Source: Lineus longissimus
Taxonomy: Eukaryota; Nemertea; Pilidiophora; Heteronemertea; Lineidae
Direction: 5' to 3'
Assembly (NCBI RefSeq): GCF_910592395.1
Contig: NC_088313.1
Location: 6,698,501-6,762,500 of the forward strand
DNA: 64,000 nucleotides
A program made the translations under genes and the position numbers. The notes beneath the pieces are model-generated. The model had not been told where the DNA came from and searched no databases. It worked only from the letters and a program-made list of their open reading frames with translations. Below are positions 21,517 to 33,242 of the stretch, piece after piece; position 1 is the first letter of the stretch, and every line of letters starts with the position of its first letter.

Positions 21517-22396
21517 TTGAATTATAAGCAGTATGTTGTGACAATTACCCCCATGAGCGATGTCCTCAGGGAGGGTCAGTTTCATCAGATTAGAAGGAAG
21601 TGAGAACCGTCGGTTCGCATATAGTTATATGGCTTGGGTAAATAGTTAAGATGATGCCATCATGGCAGTTGGCCGAAGAAGCAGTTGGCTAGCACACAAT
21701 GTTAATGATGGCGTGTAGTTGGTGGTGGGGAGAGGAAGGGATATAGTTAGGATGATGCCATCATAGCAGTTGACCCAATAGACGCTGACGCAGTATAGAA
21801 AATAGGTGGGGAGAATGTGGGAAGGAAACTAAACAAAACAGGAGAAGAATAGGTATTTTTTCCCGGAGATAAGCATAATGATCCTAAGACCCAAGTGTAG
21901 GATTTGAATTCAAAAAGACCCTAGCCGACCCCCTGTCCTGAATAGTTTGGTCTCGTTAGGGAGTTTTTCCCAAATGTACGCGATGATGAAGTGCCCCATC
22001 AACAGGACGTAACATCTATTTTAAAATCCGTTTCCAAAGTGATTGCATGAGGAAAACCCATTTGTGTCGTATATCAGTGGAAACGCCCGATTCCCCTGAT
22101 TCTGTAGGATGTTAAATCGGGCATTTTATTTCTTTAAATAAATCATAAGCGTCGCATTTGCTCCTGGCACTGTTCACCATCCCAAATGGCAATATTGCCA
22201 CTTGGGCCGGACAATCACGGCAAACGCCAAATATTATATATATATACATTTCTTCCTGAATAATTCTTGTACTAACCACTCTCCCGTGAAAGACAGTTGC
22301 CTACGCTACACAAAAATTTTTAAAAATCGAGGGTCAACCATTGAACTTTTGAGATATGTTGAATTTTGCACAAATCAGCGAAAAACGCTCCATCTT
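21517..22396. other. Loop of the B/B' palindrome (880 bp)
   Basis: Unpaired spacer between the two arms, colinear with A 6550-7418. It keeps both 28-base direct repeats and the TCGGGC hairpin (with one arm mismatch) described there. No gene recognised. Confidence 0.85.
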
Positions 22397-25300
22397 GCAC
22401 TGGACAGCATTTCAACACTGGGCCGACGCACATCCCAAGTTCAGTGTACACATACGTCGGCAACAACAGTAAAATACGTAGTTTCTTGTTAGCCGCCTAT
22501 TGAGTAGCGCTCCAGGTTTCAGAAACTTCAAAAAACATGTCTTTGGCAAAGCAACTGCTAAATCATCACTGGCGTACTGTGAGAACCAAGAAATCAATGA
22601 TTTTTTAGGAACTACGGTTACGGGTTGGGCGCGCAAGAGTACAAAAAAACTCCCTAATGAGACCTCTGAGGGTAGCGCTTGCGTTTGAGTTAGTGCGCAT
22701 GCGCTTTCTACGGAAGATTGAAATGGCTTGTGTTGTGGACGAGTGATTTCTGGTTTCACGGTAGGATTTTGTCATGGAAACGGAGAAATAAACATTGAGA
22801 GCAATGTTCTTTCAAGATTATTGCATTATAAATAGGACCAGATCGTCGACATCCTCCCTCACGCCGTGACATTGACGAAATCGTCGTCGAAACGGGCAGC
22901 CGGGGACCGATCATATTGGTGCGCATGCGTACTACGGAAAAAGTAGCAGACTCGAAATCTTTTGCGGACTTTTGCCAGTTCAAAGCACGATTTCTTCGCG
23001 GAAAGAGATGCAGATAGTTGTTTAATGCATTTCGATTCGCCCCAGGGTATCGTCACACTTTGATTCGCCCCTATTATGACGAAATCTCCAACCGAACAGC
23101 GGCTACTCTGCTTAAACATCATCGGTCCCGCTGCATTGTTTTGGAAAAAGAAAATCTCTCTACAGGTAAATTGCTGTGCATCGGCGAATACGATTCGCGT
23201 GCACAAATTTCACCTGGGCCTGGAGGTTTCCTGGTTCCGGTGTAACATCTGTGGTTGTTTCCCATGTGTCAGTGTTTCCAAACAATAGGCAGCTAGAGAG
23301 ACCATGACTTTTCAATAGGGGGAAACACAGAAAAACTTGTCAATCTATCTTTTAGCGTTCCCAAACAATGAGGGGAAACACTCAAAAATAGAAACACTCA
23401 AAAACATTAGACCGGGTCAACTTTTTTTCGTGAACGGTATACACACACTCTCTAACCCATAAAGCTCGCTCAAGAGCTCCCTATACATGCTTCCCGAAAT
23501 TGGTGACTTGCATTGGAACCAACTTTTTCCCCCTTGTCCGTCATTAAAGGCATTCAAGTGTGTTGGTCAACCATGATTATCTCCTTTGTCCCTCCACCAT
23601 AAGGCCTAGTTTCCCCTTATGATATCACTATTTCGGAAACTCAGCGCCCCATTTCTGGAAAGGTGTATAATCCCAGTCGATGGGTGATTGATGCCCCGTC
23701 TCGAACCCGCTGTTGTTAAATTAAAAATCGACAACTTCGCTGGAATTTCGGAATCGCGTCGGCTTTGACGGCGGAGTATACGCGAGACTACTGTATGACC
23801 ACGGCGTACATTAGCTGTGTATTGTGAACACAATGAATTGGTGGTGGTGTAAACGGAAAGATAGTCCCTCGAATCATAGAGTCCTTCACAAATGCCTGTG
23901 ACGAATTCTAGTCCTAAATCTATGCAAGTTTATCCAGAATACAAGTTATTGGTTCTCAAACCCGAGCCCTGTGACAGTGAGTGTAAACCTATCCTTACCA
24001 CTTGAATTATGTCAAGTGAGTAACAATAACAGGTGAAGTTGAAGTCGAGTATCAATGGAATTTTGCTGACAGTACAGTGATGAAGCAGAATTCCAAAGCA
24101 TTCACGACAGCTTTCTACTCAATAACCCGACGCACATCCAGAATCAGCCCTGCTAGGCCTGGCTACAAATACTAATCCTTGCCGAAACCAACTCACAGCT
24201 CAGTCGTTGGACTCCAAGCAGTAGTGCAGTAGCATCTTTTTAAAAGGTAAGTGAATTATGCCATTAATTTTAAACTTGTACGTCATGGTGTGGTTCGCCG
24301 CCCACTTCCAAACCGGTTTACACTTTCGAATCGGTTTAAAATATCATGACATCCACAATTTCGTGATTGCGGCGCAAACAGTCGAGAATGCGATTATGTT
24401 CAGCACACAATCAACTATTAACCGCCTCAATTTGAGTTCATCCCCCTTGCTCTTTCCATTCCTCATTGTGCTGTTTTATACGTCGGAAAGAGGTGTTTTT
24501 CTTCCTCATACTGTCTATATTTTTCTGACCACGCTCTACGATGTGTGAAAAGTCAATCACAATGGCAAGGAGAGAAGGCATGTCTGGTTTGGACAAGGGT
24601 AGAGTTATGATGGCTGGTTTAATCAAACCTTCCAGAGTTGCTTGAAACACGATACATCCTTTGGGAGGACTACATTGAGCTGCATGTTCGCGCACTCGAA
24701 GTTCTTCACCTCTGCGGAATTCTTCATTTGATTTTAAATAGGTTGATCGCGCGTAAACACACCACAGACTGCTTAAGATCCCCTGTTTGCTGTAGCCATG
24801 AAAGCAAACTGGTTTAGTATATATGTGTGAAATTTTACATATTGAGATTTGTTTTAGGGCAGTGCAGTGTAGCGTGAAATGAAAAAGCATTGCATGCGTT
24901 GTCGTAATCCGCGCAAATGCTTTTTTTAGTTCGGTTTTTTGCAGGGGGCGTCAAATGGCCAAGCCAAGAGGCCATTCGCAATCATTGAGGTTTCCAATAC
25001 CAGTAATTACGATTGCAGCAACGCACGCTATAATACGGCTTTGTTATTTTACGCCCCACTGCTCGCCCAAACACCCAGACAAGCGAGTTTGTTCTGCTGC
25101 GATTCAAGCAAACTCGCGTTTAGCGGGAACCGACTTTAAACCTACACCCTTATATGGTGGGTTACCACTGATTGCGACTGCGAGAATGCTCTTAAACACC
25201 TTTGCACTTTCACGCTTCATTGCACCCAAACCGCACCAGCAAAAGCTCTCGCTTTGTGACATCGGAAGTGGCTGAATGCGATTCCGACATCGCAAGTGGC

Positions 25301-25418
25301 AATTCACCATATACAATGCATAAATCGTTATTGCACTGGAATATTTTGCATTATCGCGTAAGTTGGCATTCTTTCAGATAAAACCTACCTTATCCTTGGA
25401 CGTTAACCGATACCTGAA

Positions 25419-25425
25419 TATAAAA
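25419..25425 (+). promoter_or_regulatory. TATA box of the B' peptide gene
   Basis: TATAAAA 290 bases above the start codon. Identical in B, B2 and B2'; TATAGAA in A and A'. With the 67-nt intron removed it would give a 5'UTR of roughly 190 nt. Confidence 0.4.
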
Positions 25426-25488
25426 ACTCCAGCTCCAGTGTCAACACTTGTGCAATTCTATGTGCGGGTGTGTTTTTCAGTCGATTTT

Positions 25489-25512
25489 GGGGTCGGGGAG
25501 GGGGGGGGAGGG
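25489..25512 (+). repeat. Variable G tract in the 5' region of the B' gene
   Basis: GGGGTCGGGGAG followed by nine or more G. The matching tracts differ in each copy: 18403-18424 (interrupted C run), 54409-54426 (C14-16) and 61493-61513 (17 G then A). Possible G-quadruplex or sequencing-prone homopolymer. Confidence 0.7.
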
Positions 25513-25604
25513 CTTTTGAGCTCTTATTTTTACGCGCCTGTGGTGTATACTGGTGCTTTACACCGATAGTGAGGGTAGGGAGATACCTTGTTATAGCCAA
25601 CTTA

Positions 25605-25671
25605 GTAAGTGGCGAGTGTTGGCGAGCAAAAAGCTCAGAAATCTCAGTTTCCTCTTTTCGCTACATTCCAG
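25605..25671 (+). other. Predicted 67-nt 5'UTR intron
   Basis: GTAAGT donor and pyrimidine-rich TTCCAG acceptor, 38 bases above the start codon. The same 67-nt length and ends are found in A' (33138-33204), B (18310-18244) and A. Confidence 0.45.
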
Positions 25672-25709
25672 GAAGTGACGTCTCCCAAGCAAGATTTCTC
25701 ACGGAAAAG

Positions 25710-28374
25710 ATGAAGACCATTTGTGTCCTGTTCGTTCTGGTGGTGATCTTCTCCTTGGTCCTCGGTATGTGTACATACAACGCCCGCAAATGATCGGCTT
25801 AAGCTCAGTTCCTACGATTATCATCGGTTCTATATGCGACAAAAAGATCTCACGTCTGCGGGTAAAACGGGTACAGAATCGCTGGGTTTGAGATAATGCT
25901 CTACATCATGACATCAACTTTATGAACGAGTACAGATATTAATCTCTGTGATCTAAAAGCCCATTATCCTACCTGCCTTATCCAGGGGAGATCATGGGTT
26001 TCTCGAATATTCTTCCTCCAATGATCGGTGCAGGCTGGTCGAAACCTGACCGAAACCAACTTTCTCTATCGGGAGGCGAGAGACAGAGCGCTTTTGGGCG
26101 GGTTTGATTGATTACTTGGCATGCGATTGTGACAACGCATGCGACAGTGCATTTGCTATTTCACACGGCTTTTTCAGCTGACACTGTACTCAAACAGTGC
26201 AAAAATCGTGTCGGTGGTGAAATTCATGGGACCAAGTCTAAATGCATTTGGTGACGCGATTCAGCTCCCATGGATTTCAAAACTTTTCCTTTTTTTTCCA
26301 TTGCCTTGGTGCAGTGCGGCGTAAAATGACAAAGCAGTGTATGCACTGTCCCAATCGCATTCACTCTACCCCAAACTTACTACCCTTACCAAACACATGG
26401 ATTATTATACCCGTTTATCTGTTTGTTGCAGGAGATAAAGTCGAGGAAGGATTCAGTGAAGAAATGGATCTGGAAAAACGGTAGGTGACACAGCCTTTGG
26501 GTTCTCTCTCTCGCTTGTTCTATTGGAGGCGTCACAGTAAAAATGGCTTTTGGTCACACACAAAGAGGTTTCAAACAGCATCCTCTCGTAATGAGTCCGG
26601 CAAGGATCCTCCTACCTTGAACCAGATTTGCTATTTGCCCCCCTATTTGCCCCCGCTAATAGAGAGTTTTCGCTATGCTGTACCGTCGAGAAATCCAGCA
26701 GAGGTCTTGAAAAATTACAGGCCAGTGTCAAACCTTGCCTTTTTATCAAAAGTTTTGAGAAGGTTGTAGCTAGCCAGTTGACTGCCCATATCGAAAGGAA
26801 CGGTCTCCAAACCCCTTTCCAGTCTGCATATCGTCAGGCTCACAGTGTCGAAACGGCACTTCTTAAGGTGCACAATGACATCGTTCAAGCTCTGGCTGAG
26901 CGCAAAGGTGTGCTCCTTGTCCTGCTTGACCTAAGTGCCGCTTTCGACACTGTGGACCATGCCATTCTGAGAGATCGACATGTCTGGCTCCTAAATGGAT
27001 TCAGTCGTATCTGTCAGGGAGGACTCAGTGTGTGAAAATCGGGAAAGCCTGCTCTACCCCAATCAGTGTTGATTGTTGGGTGCCCCAGGGTTCGGTCCTG
27101 GGGCCACTCTTGTTCACCCTTTACACAAACCCCCTCCGTGACATACTGACTCCTCACTGCGGTTTCCATTTCTATGCTGAAGATGCACAGTGCTACTTGG
27201 TTTTTGACATGAGCCAACTTGGTGCAGTGACATTATCCATGGGTGACTGCATTTCGAAGGTCAGTGCATGGTTGTTAGAGAATAGGCTGCTGTGTAACAA
27301 TGAGAAAACTGAGTTCATCGTTATCAGATCCCCATACATGAAAGATGTGCCTAGCATCACAGTTATCAAAGTAGTTGATTGTGTTGTGGATCCCGCAGAC
27401 TCAGCAAGGAACCTGGGGGTAATTTTCGACAAGTACCTTAACTTCAGGCAACATATTTCAAACATTGTTCGAAATGCGAATCTCGGGATCCACAACATCA
27501 GTCGAATCAGGAGATACCTATCAAAATCTTCTGCCAGGCAGTATACACAGCTCCTATAGCATCTCGCCTGGATTTCTGCAACTCCCTGTTAAAAGGCCTA
27601 CCAGCCAATTCCATCTTGAAATTGCAGAGAGTGCAGAACTCTGCAGCTCGACTCGTTTACAAGGAGCAGGAGGTCAGAGTATATCACCCCAATTCTTCGG
27701 GAATCTGCACTGGCTTTCTGTCTCACAACACGTTGAGTTTAAGGTGCTCGTTCTGACCTTTAAGGCCATACACGGGCTGGCACCTGTTCACCTGAAGAAT
27801 CTCATCAGTGTGAGGGGTCAGTCTCGGGTGCTCCGTTCATCATCCCATACCCGGTTGATGCAACCGAAGCCACTCGGTTCAGGTAATGCTGAACGTGCTT
27901 TTGCATCCGCGGCACCCAGGCTATGGAATAAGTTGCCCCCGAGACTGACTTCTTTCACTGACATCAAGGAATTCAAGGCACTCTTGAAAACCTTTCTGTT
28001 CAGGAGTGCCTATCCATCAAATTAGAATGTTATTAATGTTTTTTGTGTAAAGCGCTTTGAGCGGGAATATTTATCCTGGATTTAGCGCTATAGAAGTACC
28101 ATTTTATTATCATTATAAGAAAGAACACATTCCCCTCGTAAGACGTCATCGTGAAAGATTTCCCGATCTTGAGCCGGTCTCCGTGAACCAAGCGCTGTAC
28201 GGACTAATCAGTTTTCGGTACGGGATAGCAAAACCTCACTATTGACGCCCTTTTATCCCGTTTTCTTCCAGGTCTGATTGCTTTCCTGTCGGTCACTTTT
28301 GTACCAAGAGCTGGACTTGCTGTCCAACTGAAGGTGGCATCGGACACTGCAGCTGGGGATTTAAATGTTACTAA
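25710..28374 (+). CDS. Knottin-type secreted peptide gene, copy B'
   Basis: Mirror copy of the B gene, encoding the same 68-residue precursor design. Exons: 25710-25764 (signal peptide), 26432-26480 (acidic propeptide ending in a Lys-Arg site at the junction) and 28272-28374 (33-residue mature peptide, C-x6-C-x5-CC-x8-C-x5-C). Intron 1 is 667 bp in phase 1; intron 2 is 1791 bp in phase 2 and holds the L2/CR1 fragment in sense orientation. A TATA box, 5'UTR intron and AATAAA (28482) complete a plausible transcription unit. Divergently placed with B across the loop, starts about 7.5 kb apart. The same exon 3 is also open in a second frame, which would give a cysteine-poor product without the phase match, so the six-cysteine frame is preferred. 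Confidence 0.76.
26465..28116 (+). mobile_element. L2/CR1-clade non-LTR fragment in intron 2 of the B' gene
   Basis: Mirror of the element in B. Motif blocks: NYRPVSNL near 26714, FEKVVASQL and SAAFDTVDH in the frame 26628-27035, PQGSVLGPLLF near 27079, YAED near 27175 and the HGLAPVH block near 27770. The 3' tail AGCGCTTTGAGCGG lies near 28050. AAGAAA at 26459-26464 and 28117-28122 flanks it. If the left flank is a true target duplication, the last 16 bases of the propeptide exon would derive from the element. Confidence 0.85.
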
Positions 28375-28481
28375 TGATCAGACGAAATACCAGTACCAAT
28401 AATGAAAAGACTTGGATAGAACCTTACAGCATCCTTCCGTACCTCATTCGTGCTGTTCCGTAATTGCTCCGACCAAGAATC

Positions 28482-28487
28482 AATAAA
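28482..28487 (+). terminator. Polyadenylation signal of the B' peptide gene
   Basis: AATAAA 107 bases after the stop codon; a second AATAAA follows about 38 bases on, and another lies near 29128. Confidence 0.65.
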
Positions 28488-29550
28488 GATTAGTCTTTTT
28501 TGCTTCTTGCTATACCAAATAAAGAATAAGTTGCAACAAATAAGACTTGTCCTTTATCCAATGACCAGAGACCATCATCCTTTGATTCAGTGTTTTCTTT
28601 CACTCCTATATGTTACACACATATATCGAGAGGCCGAGTATCATCCATACTGTATTATGCTATAATATTTTGTCTGCTTTGGAGAATGGTGTTACAAGTA
28701 AATGTCCACATCCTTTAGGGCATCCTGCACCCCAGGCAGGCCAACACTCGGCACCAACGACCGAGGGGATGAGATTACGACTGACACTGGTTTTTCGGGG
28801 GCCTTTTGGGCCGCTGGGCGAAAACTACAGGCGAAATTTCTTCAAAGTTTGGCCTGGGACCCAAAAATACTTTTGCCATTCAGCAACCAGTAATTGGTCT
28901 ATACCTTGCTTAATCAGTCATTCTACATCCGTGCAGTGGCCAATCAGCCCCACCCGTGGGGCCTAATGGTACCTCGCTTGCAAACAATATTGTCCCCATC
29001 AGCTCCTGCTACCTATGGGATCGACCGAGTATGTCAGGTTATTGGTATATAATTCTATGTCGAGTGATAAACCCTTCATCATTATTTTGTGCTTTGAGCT
29101 ATTTCATAGGATTTGACTGGGAATACTAATAAAAACCATCAAACTCTTGTTACCGTAGTTTTGTTCAAAATCATTATCTACTATAAAAAGAAGTGTATCT
29201 GTCAACTTGATTGTTTAAAAAAATTATTTCAAAACGGTTGTGATCCATGGTTTTTATATGAATAACATACTTCTCTAGTTGACATTTAAATTTAAACAGA
29301 TATTTAGATAATCAGAGTACACTATATTGTATTTTCTTTGTTGTACTAAATCAAAAGTGGTGACGTCATGCAAGTGCGCGCTGCCCACCTTCGTCAGTCT
29401 GTTTTAGCAAGCCAACCAGTGCGGATCGCTTGACCAGTCCTCTTGTCCTACATGCGATGGGTGTATTCACACTGTATATTGGGATTTGGCGGGTGTTGAA
29501 CTGCATGTTAAGAGTGGGTTTTCAATACAGGCTTTTGCGGTGTATGCTGC

Positions 29551-29681
29551 AATAGAGAGAGAGAATATTTCATAGCGAAGAGACTGCTATGACTGTCACG
29601 ATAAAGGAACTTCGTGACAGAGAGAGAGAGAGAGAGGGAATATTTCATAGCGAAGAGACTGTCACGATAAAGGAACTTCGT

Positions 29682-29715
<34 letters not shown>

Positions 29716-29775
29716 GAGAATATTTCATAGCGAAGATACTGCTATGACCGTCACAACAAAAGGGTATTCATGAAG
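29551..29775. repeat. Hairpin/(GA)n array at the B'-A' junction: the empty site of L1-1
   Basis: Three hairpin units joined by (GA)n. Reading the minus strand, the A end, (CT)n with CTTT interruptions and the B hairpins are continuous here, while in the other arm (7860-14225) the same sequence is split by L1-1. Nothing else distinguishes the two sites, so this is the pre-insertion allele in cis. Confidence 0.88.
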
Positions 29776-32700
29776 AAAAGAAAAGAAAAGAAAAGAAAAG
29801 AAAAGAAAAGAAAAGAAAAGAAAAGAAAGGGAGGGAGGATGTCGACGATCTGGTCCTATTTATAATGCAATAATCTTGAAAGAACATTGCTCTCAATGTT
29901 TATTTCTCCGTTTCCATGAAAAAATCCTACCGTGAAACCAGAAATCACTCGTCCACAACACAAGCCATTTCAATCTTCCGTAGAAAGCGCATGCGCACTA
30001 ACTCAAACGCAAGCGCTACCCTCAGAGGTCTCATTAGGGAGTTTTTTTGTACTCTTGCGCGGCCAACCCGTAACCGTAGTTCCTAAAAAATCATTGATTT
30101 CTTGGTTCTCACAGTACGCCAGTGATGATTTAGCAGTTGCCTTGCCAAAGACATGTTTTTTGAAGTTTCTGAAACCTGCGTTTTGCGTTTTTCGCTGATT
30201 TGTGCAAAATTCAACATATCTCAAAAGTTCAATGGTTGACCCTCGATTTTTAAAAATTTTTGTGTAGCGTAGGCAACTGTCTTTCACGGGAGAGTGGTTA
30301 GTACAAGAATTATTCAGGAAGATGTATATATATATAATATTTGGCGTTTGCCGTGATTGTCCGGCCCAAGTGGCAATATTGCCATTTGGGATGGTGAACA
30401 GTGCCAGGAGCAAATGCGACGCTTATGATTTATTTAAAGAAATAAAATGCCCGATTTAACATCCTACAGAATCAGGGGAATCGGGCATTTCCAGTGATAT
30501 ACGACACTCATGCAATCACTTTGGAAACGGATTTTAAAATAGATGTTACGTCCTGTTGATGGGGCACTTCATCATCGCGTACATTTGGGAAAAACTCCCT
30601 AACGAGACCAAACTATTCAGGACAGGGGGTCGGCTAGGGTCTTTTTGAATTCAAATCCTACACTTGGGTCTTAGGATCATTATGCTTATCTCCGGGAAAA
30701 AATACCTATTCTTCTCCTGTTTTGTTTAGTTTCCTTCCCACATTCTCCCCACCTATTTTCTATACTGCGTCAGCGTCTATTGGGTCAACTGCCATGATGG
30801 CATCATCTTAACTATTTACCCAAGCCATATAACTATATGCGAACCGACGGTTCTCATTTCCTTCTAATCTGATGAAACTGACCCTCCCTGAGGACATCGC
30901 TCATGGGGGTAATTGGCACAACATACTGCTTATAATTCAAGCAGCCTGGTTGGTGAAATCATGATCACTTTTGATGTCATAAAACCCCATATAAAGTTGT
31001 CGCTTCGCTTCATGCATGTCCTTGTCTATTATATGTCACCCAAAATGCACACCCACTTTTAAAGAAACAAGAATGGTCACTGACCTAATGATCTTCCACC
31101 AAATGAGGAACCTGCAGAACTAAAATTCCAGATGGCAGAACCAATACCAAAAGGGATCTGACGAATACAGTGGCAAAATTTATTTGGTCTCTATGATATA
31201 TGATCAAGGCGCACACTAGCTCTGTATTGTGTACATAGTGCATTGGTGGTGGTGTAAACGGAAAGATAGTCCCTCGAATCATAGAGTCCTTCGGTCGAGT
31301 GGCAATGGAATTTTGCTGACAGTACAGTGATGAAGCAGAATTCCAAAGCAATCACGACAGCTTTCTCCTCAATAACCCGACGCACATCCAGAATTAGCCC
31401 TGCTAGGCCTGGCTACAAATACTAATCCTTGCCCAAACCAACTCACAACTCAGTCGTTGGACTCCAAGCAGTAGTGCAGTAGCATCTTTTTAAAAGGTAA
31501 GTGAATTATGCCATTAATTCTAAACTTTTACGTCGTGGTGTGGTTCGCCGCCCACTTCCAAATCGGTTTACACTTTCGAATCGGTTTAAAATATCATGAC
31601 ATCCACAATGTTGTGATTGCGGCGCAAACAGTCGAAAATGCGATTATGTTCAGCTCATCATCAACAGTTTACCACCTCCATTTGAGTTCATCCCCCTCAC
31701 CTTGCAAAGGTTGCTGAACGTGACCTTGCTAATGCTAGCAACATGTCGACCCTTTATACCGGGACCCTCTGTATTTCAAAAGAACCTTAATCCTATGTTA
31801 ATGCCTACTGACATCGATGAATGATATTTGACGCGGTTTCAGATGAATTTCACAACGCATGCGATTTTCGGGTTGTTTTCGTCACTCGGGTGGAGCGTGA
31901 AAGAAAAAAACCACCGCCACATGCCTTGTCCAATCAGTGTTAACATATCCTTACTATATGGACGCAACAAACATATCGTTTTCGATACATTTGCTCTTTC
32001 CATTTCTCATTTGACATGTTGTTTTATACGTCAAAAAGAGGTGTTTTTGTTCTTCAAATCGTTTTTCTTTTCTGACCACGCTCTACGATGCGTGAAAAGT
32101 CAATCACAATGGCAAGGAGAGAAGGCATATCTGCTTTGGAGAATGGTGGAGTTTTGATGGCTGGTTTAATCAAACCTTCCAGAGTAGCTTGAAACACGAT
32201 ACGTCCTTTGGGAGGTCTACATTGAGCTGCATGTTCGCGCACTCGAAGTTCTTAAGCTTTGCGGAATTCTTCATTTGATTTTAAATTGGTTGATCGCGCG
32301 TAAACACACCACAAACTGCTAAAGATCCCCTGTTTGCTGCAGCGATGAAAGCAAACTGGTTTAGTGTATATGTGTGTATTTTTACATATTGAGATTTGTT
32401 TTAGGGCAGTGCAGTGTAGCGTGAATTGAAAAAGCATTGCATGCGTTGTCGTAATCCGCACGAAAACTTTTTTAGTTCGTTTTTTGCAGGGGGGCGTCAA
32501 ATGACCAAGCCCAGAGGCCATTCGCTATCTGAGAGGTTTCCACTCCCTGTAATTACGATTGCAGCAACGCACACAATTCATACGGCTTGGTTATTTTACG
32601 TCACACTGCTCCCCCAAACACCCAGACGAACGAGTTTGTTCTGCTGCGATTCAAGCAAACTCGCGTTTGGCGGGAACCGACTTTAAACCTACATCCTTAT

Positions 32701-33242
32701 ATGGTAGCATACCACTGATCGCGATTGCAAGAACGCTCTTAAACGCCTTTGCTCTTTCATGCTTCACTGCACCCAAACCGCAACAGCACCTCTTGCTTTG
32801 TGACATCGGAAGTGGCTGAATGCGATTCCGACATCGCAAGTGGCAATGCACCATATACAATGCATAAATCGTTATTGCACTGGAATATTTTGCATTATCG
32901 CGTAAGTTGGCATTCTTTCAGATAAAAACCTACCTTATCCATGGACGTTGTCTGGTGCATGAATATAGAAACTCCAGCTCCAGTGTCAACACTTGTACAA
33001 TTTTATGTGCGAGTGTGTTTTTCAGTCGATTTTGGGGTTGGGGGGCTTTTGAGCTCTTATTTTTACGCGCCTGTGGTGCATACTGGTGCGTTGAAACGGT
33101 AGTTAGAGCAGGATGATACCTTGTTATGGTCATCATAGTAAGTGGCGAGTGTTGGCCAGCAAAAAGCTCAAAAATCTCAGTTTCCTCTTTTCGCTACATT
33201 CCAGGAAGTTACGTCTCTCTAGCAAGATTTCTCACAGAAAAG

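Larger units (their letters stand above)
22397..29550. repeat. Module B': inner right palindrome arm
   Basis: Reverse complement of 14367-21516 with very few differences. These include Asn/Ser and Arg/Gly codon changes in the L2 remnant and different G-tract lengths near 25500. Carries the peptide gene on the plus strand. Confidence 0.93.
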
